DNA of 43,473 bases from Variovorax boronicumulans NBRC 103145 (GTDB lineage Bacteria > Pseudomonadota > Gammaproteobacteria > Burkholderiales > Burkholderiaceae_C): NCBI RefSeq assembly GCF_001591345.1, contig NZ_BCUS01000049.1:1-43473 (forward strand), written 5' to 3'. The position numbers and the translations under genes are program-made. Below the pieces are notes generated by a model. The model had not been told where the DNA came from and made no database searches. It saw only the letters and a list, made by a program, of their open reading frames with translations. Below, in pieces: positions 34,675-42,423 of this stretch (position 1 is the first letter of the stretch; the number at the start of each line of letters is the position of its first letter).

Positions 34675-36240
34675 TTGCCGGACGCGCCGCCCGTGACCGT
34701 CACGTACGAACCACCCCGGGAGATGCTGCGGCTGGAAGGCGTGTCCAAGCGCTTCCCGGGCGTGAAGGCCCTGTCGAACATCGACCTCTCGGTGCGCCAG
34801 GGCGAGGTGCACGCGCTGCTCGGCGAGAACGGCGCGGGCAAGTCGACGCTGATGAAGATCCTCGGCGGCATCCACCGGGCCGACGAGGGCCGCATCGTCA
34901 TCGACGGCACCGAGTGCCACTTCGCCGGCTACGGCGACGCCATCGCGGCGGGCATCGGCATCATCTTCCAGGAGTTCAGCCTGGTGCCGTACCTGAACGC
35001 GGTGGAGAACATCTTCCTGGGCCGCTACCTCACGAACCGCTTCGGCCTCATGGACCAGGCGGCGATGCAGCGCGAAGCCCGCGCGGTGTTCGACGAGCTG
35101 GGCGTGCAGATCGACCTCGGCGTGCCGATCTGCCAGCTCTCGGTGGCCCAGCAGCAGTTCGTCGAGATCGGCAAGGCGCTGTCGCTGAAAGCGCGGCTGC
35201 TGGTGCTCGACGAACCCACCGCCACGCTCACGCCCAACGAGGCCGAGCACCTGTTCAAGGTGATGCGCGCGCTGCGCGCCAAGGGCGTGGCGATGATCTT
35301 CATCTCGCACCACCTCGATGAAATCTTCGAGGTGTGCGACCGCATCAGCGTGCTGCGCGACGGTGCCAACGCCGGGCACGCCGAGGTGGCCGCCACGACC
35401 GTGGACGCACTGGTCGAGATGATGGTGGGCCGGCGCATCGAACAGAGCTTTCCGCCCAAGCCGCAGCCCGCGCCGAACGGCCGCAAGGTGCTCGAGGTGC
35501 CCGAGATCCAGCTCGTGAAGGACGGCCCGGTCAACCGCTTCGACCTGCACGCGGGCGAGATCCTCGGCTTCGCGGGGCTGGTGGGCTCGGGGCGCACCGA
35601 ACTCGCGCTGGGCATGATGGGCGCCGACCGCGCGCACCGCAAGACGGTGCTGCGCAACGGCCAGCCCGCGCGCCTGGACGACCCGACGCAGGCGCTCGCG
35701 CACGGCATCGGCCTGCTGCCCGAAAGTCGCAAGGTCGAAGGGCTGATCACCGACTTCACGATCCGCTTCAACATCTCGCTGAACAACCTCGGGCGGCACC
35801 GCCGCGCGGGCGTGGTCGACACGGCATCGGAGAAACGCTCTGCCGATGAACTCTCGCGCCGCGTGGGCGTGAAGGCGCCGGGCATCGACACCCGCGTGGC
35901 CACGCTGTCGGGCGGCAACCAGCAGAAGGTGGTGATCGCGCGCTGGCTCGGCCACGATTGCGACGTGCTGATCTTCGACGAGCCCACGCGCGGCATCGAC
36001 GTAGGCGCCAAGGCCGATATCTACCAGCTGATGCGCGAACTCACGCGCCAGGGCAAATCGATCCTGATGATCTCGAGCGAGCTGCCCGAGATCGTCGGCC
36101 TGTGCGACCGCGTCGCCGTGTTCTCGGGCGGCGCCATCGTGGCCACGCTCACGGGCGACGCGATCAACGCGGGCGAAATCATGCGCCACGCGACATCGTC
36201 TTCTCCCTCCCTTCCCTCTTCCTCCGGGAGCCCCCCATGA
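34675..36240 (+). CDS. CUT2 sugar ABC transporter ATP-binding protein (second locus)
   Basis: The RbsA-type double ATPase has Walker [10 protein letters not shown] in the first half, [15 protein letters not shown] as signature and [14 protein letters not shown] as Walker B; the second half has [24 protein letters not shown] and [13 protein letters not shown]. The start is uncertain: the longest reasonable frame begins at a TTG one base after the receptor stop (521 residues), a GTG at 34693 or an ATG at 34723 (505 residues) are alternatives, and the ATG gives a length more typical for the family. It overlaps the permease start by four bases. Confidence 0.92.
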   Translation: MPDAPPVTVTYEPPREMLRLEGVSKRFPGVKALSNIDLSVRQGEVHALLGENGAGKSTLMKILGGIHRADEGRIVIDGTECHFAGYGDAIAAGIGIIFQEFSLVPYLNAVENIFLGRYLTNRFGLMDQAAMQREARAVFDELGVQIDLGVPICQLSVAQQQFVEIGKALSLKARLLVLDEPTATLTPNEAEHLFKVMRALRAKGVAMIFISHHLDEIFEVCDRISVLRDGANAGHAEVAATTVDALVEMMVGRRIEQSFPPKPQPAPNGRKVLEVPEIQLVKDGPVNRFDLHAGEILGFAGLVGSGRTELALGMMGADRAHRKTVLRNGQPARLDDPTQALAHGIGLLPESRKVEGLITDFTIRFNISLNNLGRHRRAGVVDTASEKRSADELSRRVGVKAPGIDTRVATLSGGNQQKVVIARWLGHDCDVLIFDEPTRGIDVGAKADIYQLMRELTRQGKSILMISSELPEIVGLCDRVAVFSGGAIVATLTGDAINAGEIMRHATSSSPSLPSSSGSPP

Positions 36241-37217
36241 CCGCCACCGCCACCCATCCCACGCCGCCGGCACCCGCGGGCGGGTTCTTCACGCAGCTGC
36301 GTCGCTCGACGGCCTTCCTGCCGCTGGTCGGCCTGGTCGCGATCTCGGTCTTCATGATCGTGGCGACCGACAACTTCCTCTCGGCGAGCAACCTGCAGAA
36401 CATCGCGCTGCAGTCGTCCATCAACGCGATCATCGCGGTGGGCATGACGGCCGCGATCCTCACGGGCGGCATCGACCTGTCGGTGGGCGCGGTGGTGGCG
36501 CTGTCGGGCACGCTGGCCTCGGGGCTGATGGTGCACTTCGGCCTGCCGCCCGTGCTCGCCGTGCCGCTCGGGCTCGGCGTGGGCGCGGTGATCGGCCTGT
36601 TCAACGGCTACTGCGTGGCCTATCTGCGCATGCCGCCGATCATCGTGACGCTGGCCACCATGGGCATCGCGCGCGGCATCGCCCTGATCTACACCGGCGG
36701 CTACCCAATCGACGGGCTGCCCGAGTCGTTCGCCTTCCTCGGCAGCGGCACGCTCGCGGGCCTGAAGGTGCCGATCCTCATCATGCTGGCCACCTACCTC
36801 GTGGCCTACGTGCTGCTCAACATGGCACCCTTCGGCCGCTACGTGTACGCCATCGGCGGAAACGAGGAAGCCACGCGGCTGTCGGGCGTGCGCGTGTCGC
36901 GCTACAAGCTGCTGGTGTATGTGCTCAGCGGCCTCACGGCCGCTGTCGCCGGCATCGTGCAGGCCGCGCGCGTCACCAGCGGCCAGCCCGGCGTGGGCGT
37001 GGGCTTCGAGCTCGACGCCATCGCGGCGGTGGTGATGGGCGGCACGTCCATCGCGGGCGGCCGCGGCGCGATCGTGGGCACGCTGGTCGGCGCGCTGCTG
37101 CTGGCGGTGCTCAACAACGGTCTCAACATGATCGGCGTGTCGCCGTACCTGCAACTGATCATCAAGGGCGGCATCGTGCTCCTTGCGATCTTCATCAGCC
37201 GCGAAGCCCGCCGCTGA
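36237..37217 (+). CDS. CUT2 sugar ABC transporter permease (second locus)
   Basis: The 326-residue permease shows [20 protein letters not shown] then [17 protein letters not shown], the CUT2 signature, [20 protein letters not shown], and near the C-terminus [20 protein letters not shown], with roughly eight to ten transmembrane helices. It forms the channel for the sugar or polyol delivered by the preceding receptor. The ATG overlaps the ATPase stop (ATGA). A 47-base gap follows before the dehydrogenase gene. Confidence 0.93.
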   Translation: MTATATHPTPPAPAGGFFTQLRRSTAFLPLVGLVAISVFMIVATDNFLSASNLQNIALQSSINAIIAVGMTAAILTGGIDLSVGAVVALSGTLASGLMVHFGLPPVLAVPLGLGVGAVIGLFNGYCVAYLRMPPIIVTLATMGIARGIALIYTGGYPIDGLPESFAFLGSGTLAGLKVPILIMLATYLVAYVLLNMAPFGRYVYAIGGNEEATRLSGVRVSRYKLLVYVLSGLTAAVAGIVQAARVTSGQPGVGVGFELDAIAAVVMGGTSIAGGRGAIVGTLVGALLLAVLNNGLNMIGVSPYLQLIIKGGIVLLAIFISREARR

Positions 37218-37264
37218 CCTCTTCTCCTCCGCTTCTTCGCACCCCTCCTGATCTCAAGGAATCC

Positions 37265-38410
37265 ATGTCGTATCAAAAGCTCCAACCCGGCGCCACGGGC
37301 GCCATCGGCGAACTCGCCGCCATGCAGGCCGTCGTGTGCCACGGCCCGAAGGACTACCGGCTCGAGACCGTCGCGATGCCCGTCATCGGCCCGAACGAAC
37401 TGCTCATTTCCATCGCGGCCTGCGGCATCTGCGCCTCCGACTGCAAGTGCCACTCGGGCGCGAAGATGTTCTGGGGCGGCGACGGCCAGCCCTCGTGGGT
37501 CAAGGCGCCGGTCATTCCCGGCCACGAGTTCTTCGGCTACGTCGAGGCGCTGGGCGAAGGCGCGGCGGAGCACTTCGGCGTGGAGAAAGGCGACCGCGTG
37601 ATCGCCGAGCAGATCGTGCCCTGCGGCAAGTGCCGCTTCTGCACCTCGGGCAAGTACTGGATGTGCGAGGTGCACCACATCTTCGGCTTCCAGCGCGTCG
37701 TGGCCGATGGCGGCATGGCCGACTACATGCGCCTGCCGCCGACCTCGCGCGTGCACAAGATCCCCGACGGCATCTCGCTGGAAGACGCGGCCATCATCGA
37801 GCCGCTGGCCTGTGCGATCCACACCGTGAACCGCGGCGAGCTCCAGCTCGACGACGTGGTGGTGATCGCCGGCGCCGGCCCGCTCGGCCTGATGATGACG
37901 CAGGTGGCGGCGCTCAAGACACCCAAGAAGCTGATCGTGATCGACCTCGTGCCCGAACGCCTCGCACTCGCGAAGCAGTACGGCGCCGACGTCGTCATCA
38001 ACCCGAAGACCGAGAACGCCGACGCCATCGTCAAGGGCCTCACCGAAGGCTACGGCTGCGACGTGTACATCGAGACCACCGGCGCGCCCATCGGCGTGAC
38101 GCAGGGCCTGGACATGATCCGCAAGCTCGGCCGCTTCGTCGAGTTCAGCGTGTTCGGCTCGGAGACGAGCGCGGACTGGTCGATCATCGGCGACCGCAAG
38201 GAACTCGACGTGCGCGGCGCGCACCTGGGGCCCTACTGCTACCCGGTCGCCATCGACCTGCTGGCGCGCGGGCTCGTCACATCGAAGGGCATCGTCACGC
38301 ACGACTTTCCGCTGACCGAATGGGAGCGCGCCTTCGCGCTGGCCAACTCGCTCGATTCGATCAAGGTGCTGCTCAAGCCCGAGCCCCGCACGCCGGGCGC
38401 CACCTCATGA
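37265..38410 (+). CDS. zinc-dependent polyol dehydrogenase, erythritol/L-threitol dehydrogenase-like
   Basis: The 381-residue medium-chain dehydrogenase has ACGICASDCKCHSG (catalytic zinc Cys, about 56), IPGHEF (about 85-90, catalytic His/Glu), the structural-zinc cysteines at 120, 123, 126 and 134, and the NAD loop VVVIAGAGPLGLMM. The segments KMFWGGDGQPSWVKAPVIPG and DWSIIGDRKELDVRGAHLGP match what I recall of the mycobacterial EltD erythritol/L-threitol dehydrogenase. It would oxidise a sugar alcohol, possibly erythritol, threitol or a pentitol, to a ketose with NAD. It lies between the permease and FGGY kinase genes, with an AAGGAAT site before the ATG. Confidence 0.9.
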   Translation: MSYQKLQPGATGAIGELAAMQAVVCHGPKDYRLETVAMPVIGPNELLISIAACGICASDCKCHSGAKMFWGGDGQPSWVKAPVIPGHEFFGYVEALGEGAAEHFGVEKGDRVIAEQIVPCGKCRFCTSGKYWMCEVHHIFGFQRVVADGGMADYMRLPPTSRVHKIPDGISLEDAAIIEPLACAIHTVNRGELQLDDVVVIAGAGPLGLMMTQVAALKTPKKLIVIDLVPERLALAKQYGADVVINPKTENADAIVKGLTEGYGCDVYIETTGAPIGVTQGLDMIRKLGRFVEFSVFGSETSADWSIIGDRKELDVRGAHLGPYCYPVAIDLLARGLVTSKGIVTHDFPLTEWERAFALANSLDSIKVLLKPEPRTPGATS

Positions 38411-39933
38411 AGTACGTGATCGGCGTCGACATCGGCACGCAGAGCACCAAGTGCCTGCTGGTCGGCATCGACGGCAAGGTGCACGCGCAGGCCAGCGTGG
38501 CCTACCAGCCCGAGACGCCGAAGCCGCTGTGGGCGCAGCAGGACTGCGAGGTCTGGTTCGAGGCCGTGTGCGAGAGCGTGCGCGCCTGCGTGGCGCAAGG
38601 CGGCGTCGCAGCCACCGACATCGCCGCGATGTGCGTGAGCAGCCTCTACGGCGGCGCGGGCATCCCGGTCGACGAGGCCATGCGCCCGCTGCACCCCTGC
38701 CTCATCTGGATGGACCGCCGCGCCACCGCCGAGGTCGACGCGGTGAACGCGACGATCGACGTGGCTCGGCTGCAGGCCATCACAGGCAACGGCGTCGACA
38801 GCTACTACGGCTTCACCAAGATGCTGTGGCTGCGCGAGCACCGGCCCGAGGTGTGGACGAAGACGCACCACTTCCTGCCGCCCAACAGCTACATCAACTG
38901 GCGGCTGACGGGCCAGCTCGCGGTCGATCACAGCTCGGCCGGCAACATCGGCGGCGTGTACGACGCGGCGCGGCGGCGCTGGTCGGTACAGGCGCTCGAC
39001 ATGCTCGGCATTCCGGCGCGCATGATGCCGCCGCGGCTCGTCGAATCGAGCGAGGTGGTCGGCCACCTGAGCGCCGAGTGGGCCACGCAGCTGGGCCTGC
39101 GCGAAGGCATGCCGCTGATGGCCGGTGGCGTCGATGCGGCGGTGGCCACCTTCTGCGCGGGCGTCACCGGCAGCGGCGACCACGTCGCGATGATCGGCAC
39201 CAGCATGTGCTGGGGCTTCGTGAGCCCGACCGTCGATGCGCGCCATCAGCTCATCACCATGCCGCACGTCTACCGCGGCGCGGACCGCAGCTACGTGTTC
39301 GGCGGCGCGATCACGGCCGGCGCGGCCGTCACCTGGTTTCGCGAGGCCTTCTGCCAGGCCGAGGTGGCCGAGGCCGCGCGCACCGGCGAAGACGCGCACG
39401 CCCTGATCGAACGCCGCGCGGTCGACGTGCCGCCCGGCGCCGACGGCCTCGTCTTCCTGCCCTACCTGATGGGCGAGCGCAGCCCGATCTGGGACGCGCA
39501 GGCCAAGGGCGCCTTCCTCGGCCTCTCGCTCGCGCACAGCCGCGCCCACCTGTACCGCGCCGTGCTCGAAGGCGTGAGCTTCGCGCTGCAGCACAACATC
39601 GAGGCCGGCCGACGCAGCGGCCAACCGCTGGACGACCGCCTGATCGTGGTCGGCGGCGCCGCGCATTCCGACCTGTGGATGCAGATCGTGGCGGACGTCA
39701 CGGGCTACCGCGTGTTCACGATCGAGGAAGAGGTCGAGGCCGCCCTCGGCGCGGCGATGCTCGCGGCGCTCGGTGCCGGGCTGGTCGATGCAGCTACCGC
39801 CGAACGCGGCTGGGTCACGCTGGAGGAACGCGCGCGGCCCGAGCCTGCGGCGCAGGCGGTCTACCGGGAGCGCTTCGAGATCTACACCTCGCTGTACCCG
39901 GCTCTGCGCGATGCGATGCATCGGTTGGGATGA
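38407..39933 (+). CDS. FGGY-family carbohydrate kinase (second locus)
   Basis: This 508-residue kinase begins MKYVIGVDIGTQSTKCLLVG (phosphate-1 loop) and has LWAQQDCEVWFEAVC, LIWMDRRA (substrate-site region with the conserved WxDxR), and C-terminal DGLVFLPYLMGERSPIWDAQ and GVSFALQHNIE, RLIVVGGAAHSDLWMQIVAD, the FGGY ATP-binding motifs. It resembles xylulokinases and L-ribulokinase/erythrulose-type kinases. It would phosphorylate the ketose made by the preceding dehydrogenase. The ATG overlaps the dehydrogenase stop (ATGA). A frame fused to the dehydrogenase region is spurious. Confidence 0.93.
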   Translation: MKYVIGVDIGTQSTKCLLVGIDGKVHAQASVAYQPETPKPLWAQQDCEVWFEAVCESVRACVAQGGVAATDIAAMCVSSLYGGAGIPVDEAMRPLHPCLIWMDRRATAEVDAVNATIDVARLQAITGNGVDSYYGFTKMLWLREHRPEVWTKTHHFLPPNSYINWRLTGQLAVDHSSAGNIGGVYDAARRRWSVQALDMLGIPARMMPPRLVESSEVVGHLSAEWATQLGLREGMPLMAGGVDAAVATFCAGVTGSGDHVAMIGTSMCWGFVSPTVDARHQLITMPHVYRGADRSYVFGGAITAGAAVTWFREAFCQAEVAEAARTGEDAHALIERRAVDVPPGADGLVFLPYLMGERSPIWDAQAKGAFLGLSLAHSRAHLYRAVLEGVSFALQHNIEAGRRSGQPLDDRLIVVGGAAHSDLWMQIVADVTGYRVFTIEEEVEAALGAAMLAALGAGLVDAATAERGWVTLEERARPEPAAQAVYRERFEIYTSLYPALRDAMHRLG

Positions 39934-39974
39934 CGCATCTGTCCGGGGCACGATCCCGCCGACGAGGCACCTTG

Positions 39975-40022
39975 CTCCGCGAATGTCCCCCGGGCTTCGC
40001 CCTCCTCCTTGATTTCGCTGCG
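39975..40022 (+). repeat. 48-bp inverted repeat, left copy
   Basis: This segment is an inverted copy of 40116-40163 with three differences in 48 bases. It runs from CTCCGCGAATGTCC to TTTCGCTGCG, contains an inner stem GGGC-TTC-GCCC, and is bordered by CCTTG and CAAGG. It lies 41 bases after the kinase stop. See the finding on the composite element. Confidence 0.85.
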
Positions 40023-40091
40023 CAAGGCACCCCATCAGCGTGATCGTTGTCAGCAGCGGTTGTTGATCGGCGAGCACCAGCAGCACGTCCC

Positions 40092-40187
40092 GTGCACAGG
40101 ACACTGGGTGCTTCCCGCAGCGAAATCAAGGAGGAGGCCGCAGGCCGGGGGACATTCGCGGAGGGAAGTACCCGGTGGCCTGTGCAC
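40092..40187 (-). repeat. composite repeat unit: right 48-bp copy (40116-40163) inside 25-bp inverted arms
   Basis: Arms GTGCACAGGACACTGGGTGC plus TTCCC (40092-40116) and the reverse complement at 40163-40187 match at 22 of 25 positions and enclose a core that is the inverted counterpart of 39975-40022. The core has the inner stem GGCC-GCA-GGCC. This looks like a small palindromic intergenic element, not a gene or a simple terminator. The SDR gene begins 37 bases later. Confidence 0.85.
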
Positions 40188-40223
40188 ACGCCCTGAACCA
40201 CCACCTTTGATGAGCAGAACACC

Positions 40224-40961
40224 ATGACACTCACCTACGACTTCTCAGGCAAGCGCGCCCTCGTGACAGGCGCCAGCAGCGGCATCGGCCGCGCAGTAGC
40301 AGCGCAGCTCGCCCACTCAGGCGCACAAGTCACCGCCGTAGGTCGCAACGCCGACGCGCTGGAAGCATTACAGGCCGAGTCCGGCTGCTCGCCCTTGGCA
40401 CTCGACGTGGCCGACGTCACCGCACTGGAAAAAGCGCTCGCCCCCTTGCCCGCCTTCGACCTCGTCGTGAACTGCGCCGGCACCACACGCATCGAGCGCG
40501 CCATCGACCTGCAGGCCGGGAGCTTCGACGCCGTGATGGCCGTCAACGCACGCGCCGCAGCGCTCGTGGCCGCGCGCTGCGGCCGGGCCATGATCGCGGC
40601 CGGCGTGCACGGCAGCATCGTCAACGTGTCGAGCCAAGCCTCGCTGGTCGCGCTCGACGCCCACCTTTGCTACAGCGCCTCGAAGGCGGCGATGGACGCC
40701 GTCACGCGTGCGCTGTGCCTCGAATTCGGGCCGCACGGCATCCGCGTGAACAGCGTGAACCCGACCGTCACGCTCACGCCCATGGCCGAGCAGGCATGGT
40801 CCGATCCGGCCAAGAGCGCGGCAGCGCTCAAGAACATTCCGTTGGGACGTTTCGCGCAGGTCGACGAAGTGGTCGCGCCGATCCTGTTCCTGCTGTCCGA
40901 CGGCGCGGCGATGGTCAGCGGCGTGGCACTGCCGGTCGATGGCGGCTACACCATCGCCTGA
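40224..40961 (+). CDS. short-chain dehydrogenase/reductase, L-xylulose reductase (DCXR)-like
   Basis: This 245-residue SDR has the full active set: TGASSGIG (15-22), NCAG (83-86), Ser136/137, and Tyr150-x3-Lys154 in CYSASKAAM. The part VNSVNPTVTLTPMAEQAWSD then PAKSAAALKNIPLGRFAQVD closely follows the dicarbonyl/L-xylulose reductase group, including human DCXR (VNPTVVMTSMGQATWSDPHK). With the dehydrogenase and kinase encoded upstream it suggests ketose/polyol interconversion. It is separated from the kinase gene by 290 bases holding an inverted repeat, so it may not be on the same transcript. Confidence 0.9.
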   Translation: MTLTYDFSGKRALVTGASSGIGRAVAAQLAHSGAQVTAVGRNADALEALQAESGCSPLALDVADVTALEKALAPLPAFDLVVNCAGTTRIERAIDLQAGSFDAVMAVNARAAALVAARCGRAMIAAGVHGSIVNVSSQASLVALDAHLCYSASKAAMDAVTRALCLEFGPHGIRVNSVNPTVTLTPMAEQAWSDPAKSAAALKNIPLGRFAQVDEVVAPILFLLSDGAAMVSGVALPVDGGYTIA

Positions 40962-40976
40962 AGAAAAACCTCCGCC

Positions 40977-41291
40977 TCAGGCGAAGCGGGTGCCGCCCTG
41001 CGGCGCGTCGAGCAGCGCATCGAGGTTGCGCGAGATCTTCTGCTCGATCTGGTCGCTGAAGCTGCTGAACAGGAAACCCAGCGTCGCCTCGAGCCGGAAG
41101 GTGTCGGCCGTGACCTCCACCGTGCCGTCGATGCCCGCACGGCTGAACTGGGCCCGGTCGCAGTCGGTGCCCTCGGTGTAGGTGCATTCCAGACCGTAGT
41201 CCTGCTCGACCTGATGCACCCATTGGCGCGCGACTTCGCGGGCGCCGGCAATGCCCAGCGTGTGGTTGCGTTCGATTTGGATGTCAGGCAC
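40977..41291 (-). CDS. polyhydroxyalkanoic acid system family protein
   Basis: The 104-residue protein matches the PHA_gran_rgn-type family: IQIERNHTLGIAGAREVARQ, then YGLECTYTEGTDCDRAQFSR, AGIDGTVEVTADTFRLEATL and GFLFSSFSDQIEQKISRNLD. Members are encoded near PHA genes and may affect granule formation, but the biochemical role is unknown. Translation appears to start at a GTG (41291) after a GGAGA site, overlapping the preceding aminopeptidase gene end by eight bases; no ATG fits without leaving the homologous region. It converges with the SDR gene at a 15-base gap. Confidence 0.85.
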   Translation of the reverse strand: MPDIQIERNHTLGIAGAREVARQWVHQVEQDYGLECTYTEGTDCDRAQFSRAGIDGTVEVTADTFRLEATLGFLFSSFSDQIEQKISRNLDALLDAPQGGTRFA

Positions 41292-42423
41292 CGTCGTCTC
41301 CGTTGTTGTCGTGTGTGCGGCCTTGGCGCGCGTGGGTGTGCAGGATACCCGTGGCGGCCTGCAGGGCGCTGCGGCGCTCTTCCGTCGTGGCCAGCGCGGC
41401 GATGCGCCGCACCGCAGTGTAAAAGCGCGGCCAGTCGCGGCCCTCGCGTTCGAACAGGGCCTCGAAGCCCGGCACCAGGTCGTCATACGCGCCCTGCGCA
41501 CCGAAGGCCGCGTTGTTGGCGCGCGCCACCCAGCCGTCGTAGGCGTTCTGGCGCGGGCCGGTCCATGCCGCCTTCAGCGCGGCATAGCGCTCGCGGAAGT
41601 CGGCCATGGCGGCCTGCTTCTGCGCCTCGACCTTCGTCCAGTCTTTCGCCTTGGCTTCGGGCGACTCGTACACCTGCGTGAGCGTGCGGCGCGTGTTGAG
41701 CGCCAGCGCACGGAAGTCCTGCCGCTGTGCATTGAACTGCGCGTACTCGGCGCGCGCCGCCTCGCCGGCTTCGCGCTGCAGCCACATCGCGCCACCGATG
41801 CGCTCGACGGCCGTGGCGTACGACTCGTTGAACACGGTGTCGCCCGGCACATAGAGCACCTGGTGCGCCAGCTCGTGGAACACGAGGCGCGCCAGCTCGC
41901 CCTCGGGGTAGCCGATGAAGGTGGACAGCAGCGGATCGCCGCCGGCCCAGTTCATCCAGCCCAGCGTGGAGTAGGCCGGCACGGGGTACACGGCCACTTC
42001 GAGGCCATTCGTCTTCTGCGCCTCGGCCTCGGTTTTCGCGGCGGCCTCGTCGTAGTAGCCGCGGTAGCCCACGCAGCCCGCGACCGGGAAGCACCAGCTC
42101 TTGAGCGTGAGCGAGTACGGCGGCGCGGCCACCACGTTCCACACGGCCGCGGGGCGGTGCAGATCGGCATACGAGGTGTAGCTCGCGTTGTCGGGCAGGC
42201 CGAGTTCGCTCGATGCGAAACGGCGGATGCGCTGGGCAAGCTCAAGCTTGGCCTTGAGCGGCGCCCCCACGGCCGGGTCGGCCAGCCATTCGGGCACGGG
42301 CTTGGCCGCGCGCAGGATGTCGAGGTGGCCGTTGGCCGATTGCCAGTAGTAGCCGAGGTCGGCGCAGCCACTCAAGAAAAGCGCGCCGGCCAACGCCAGC
42401 GCGGGCGCGCGCAGCCGTCGCAT
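41284..42423 (-). CDS. putative lipoprotein aminopeptidase (zinc metalloprotease, HExxH)
   Basis: The 379-residue protein has a lipobox, LAGALFLSGC (lipidated Cys20), so it should sit in the outer or inner membrane facing the periplasm. It carries the zinc motif VFHELAHQVL (His183, Glu184, His187) and a downstream NESYATAVERIGG, which supplies the third ligand Glu in the predicted aminopeptidase (PF10023-like) family. Two further Cys (CFPVAGC) lie in the substrate domain. It would trim peptides in the envelope. The ATG overlaps the stop of the molybdopterin gene (TGATG). Confidence 0.88.
   Translation of the reverse strand: MRRLRAPALALAGALFLSGCADLGYYWQSANGHLDILRAAKPVPEWLADPAVGAPLKAKLELAQRIRRFASSELGLPDNASYTSYADLHRPAAVWNVVAAPPYSLTLKSWCFPVAGCVGYRGYYDEAAAKTEAEAQKTNGLEVAVYPVPAYSTLGWMNWAGGDPLLSTFIGYPEGELARLVFHELAHQVLYVPGDTVFNESYATAVERIGGAMWLQREAGEAARAEYAQFNAQRQDFRALALNTRRTLTQVYESPEAKAKDWTKVEAQKQAAMADFRERYAALKAAWTGPRQNAYDGWVARANNAAFGAQGAYDDLVPGFEALFEREGRDWPRFYTAVRRIAALATTEERRSALQAATGILHTHARQGRTHDNNGDDGA

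Noticed and set aside
37336..39933. An 865-residue frame that could be read as a dehydrogenase-kinase fusion
   Set aside because: The first part is out of frame with the real dehydrogenase and is Arg/Ala-rich; the kinase begins at 38407 with an ATGA overlap.
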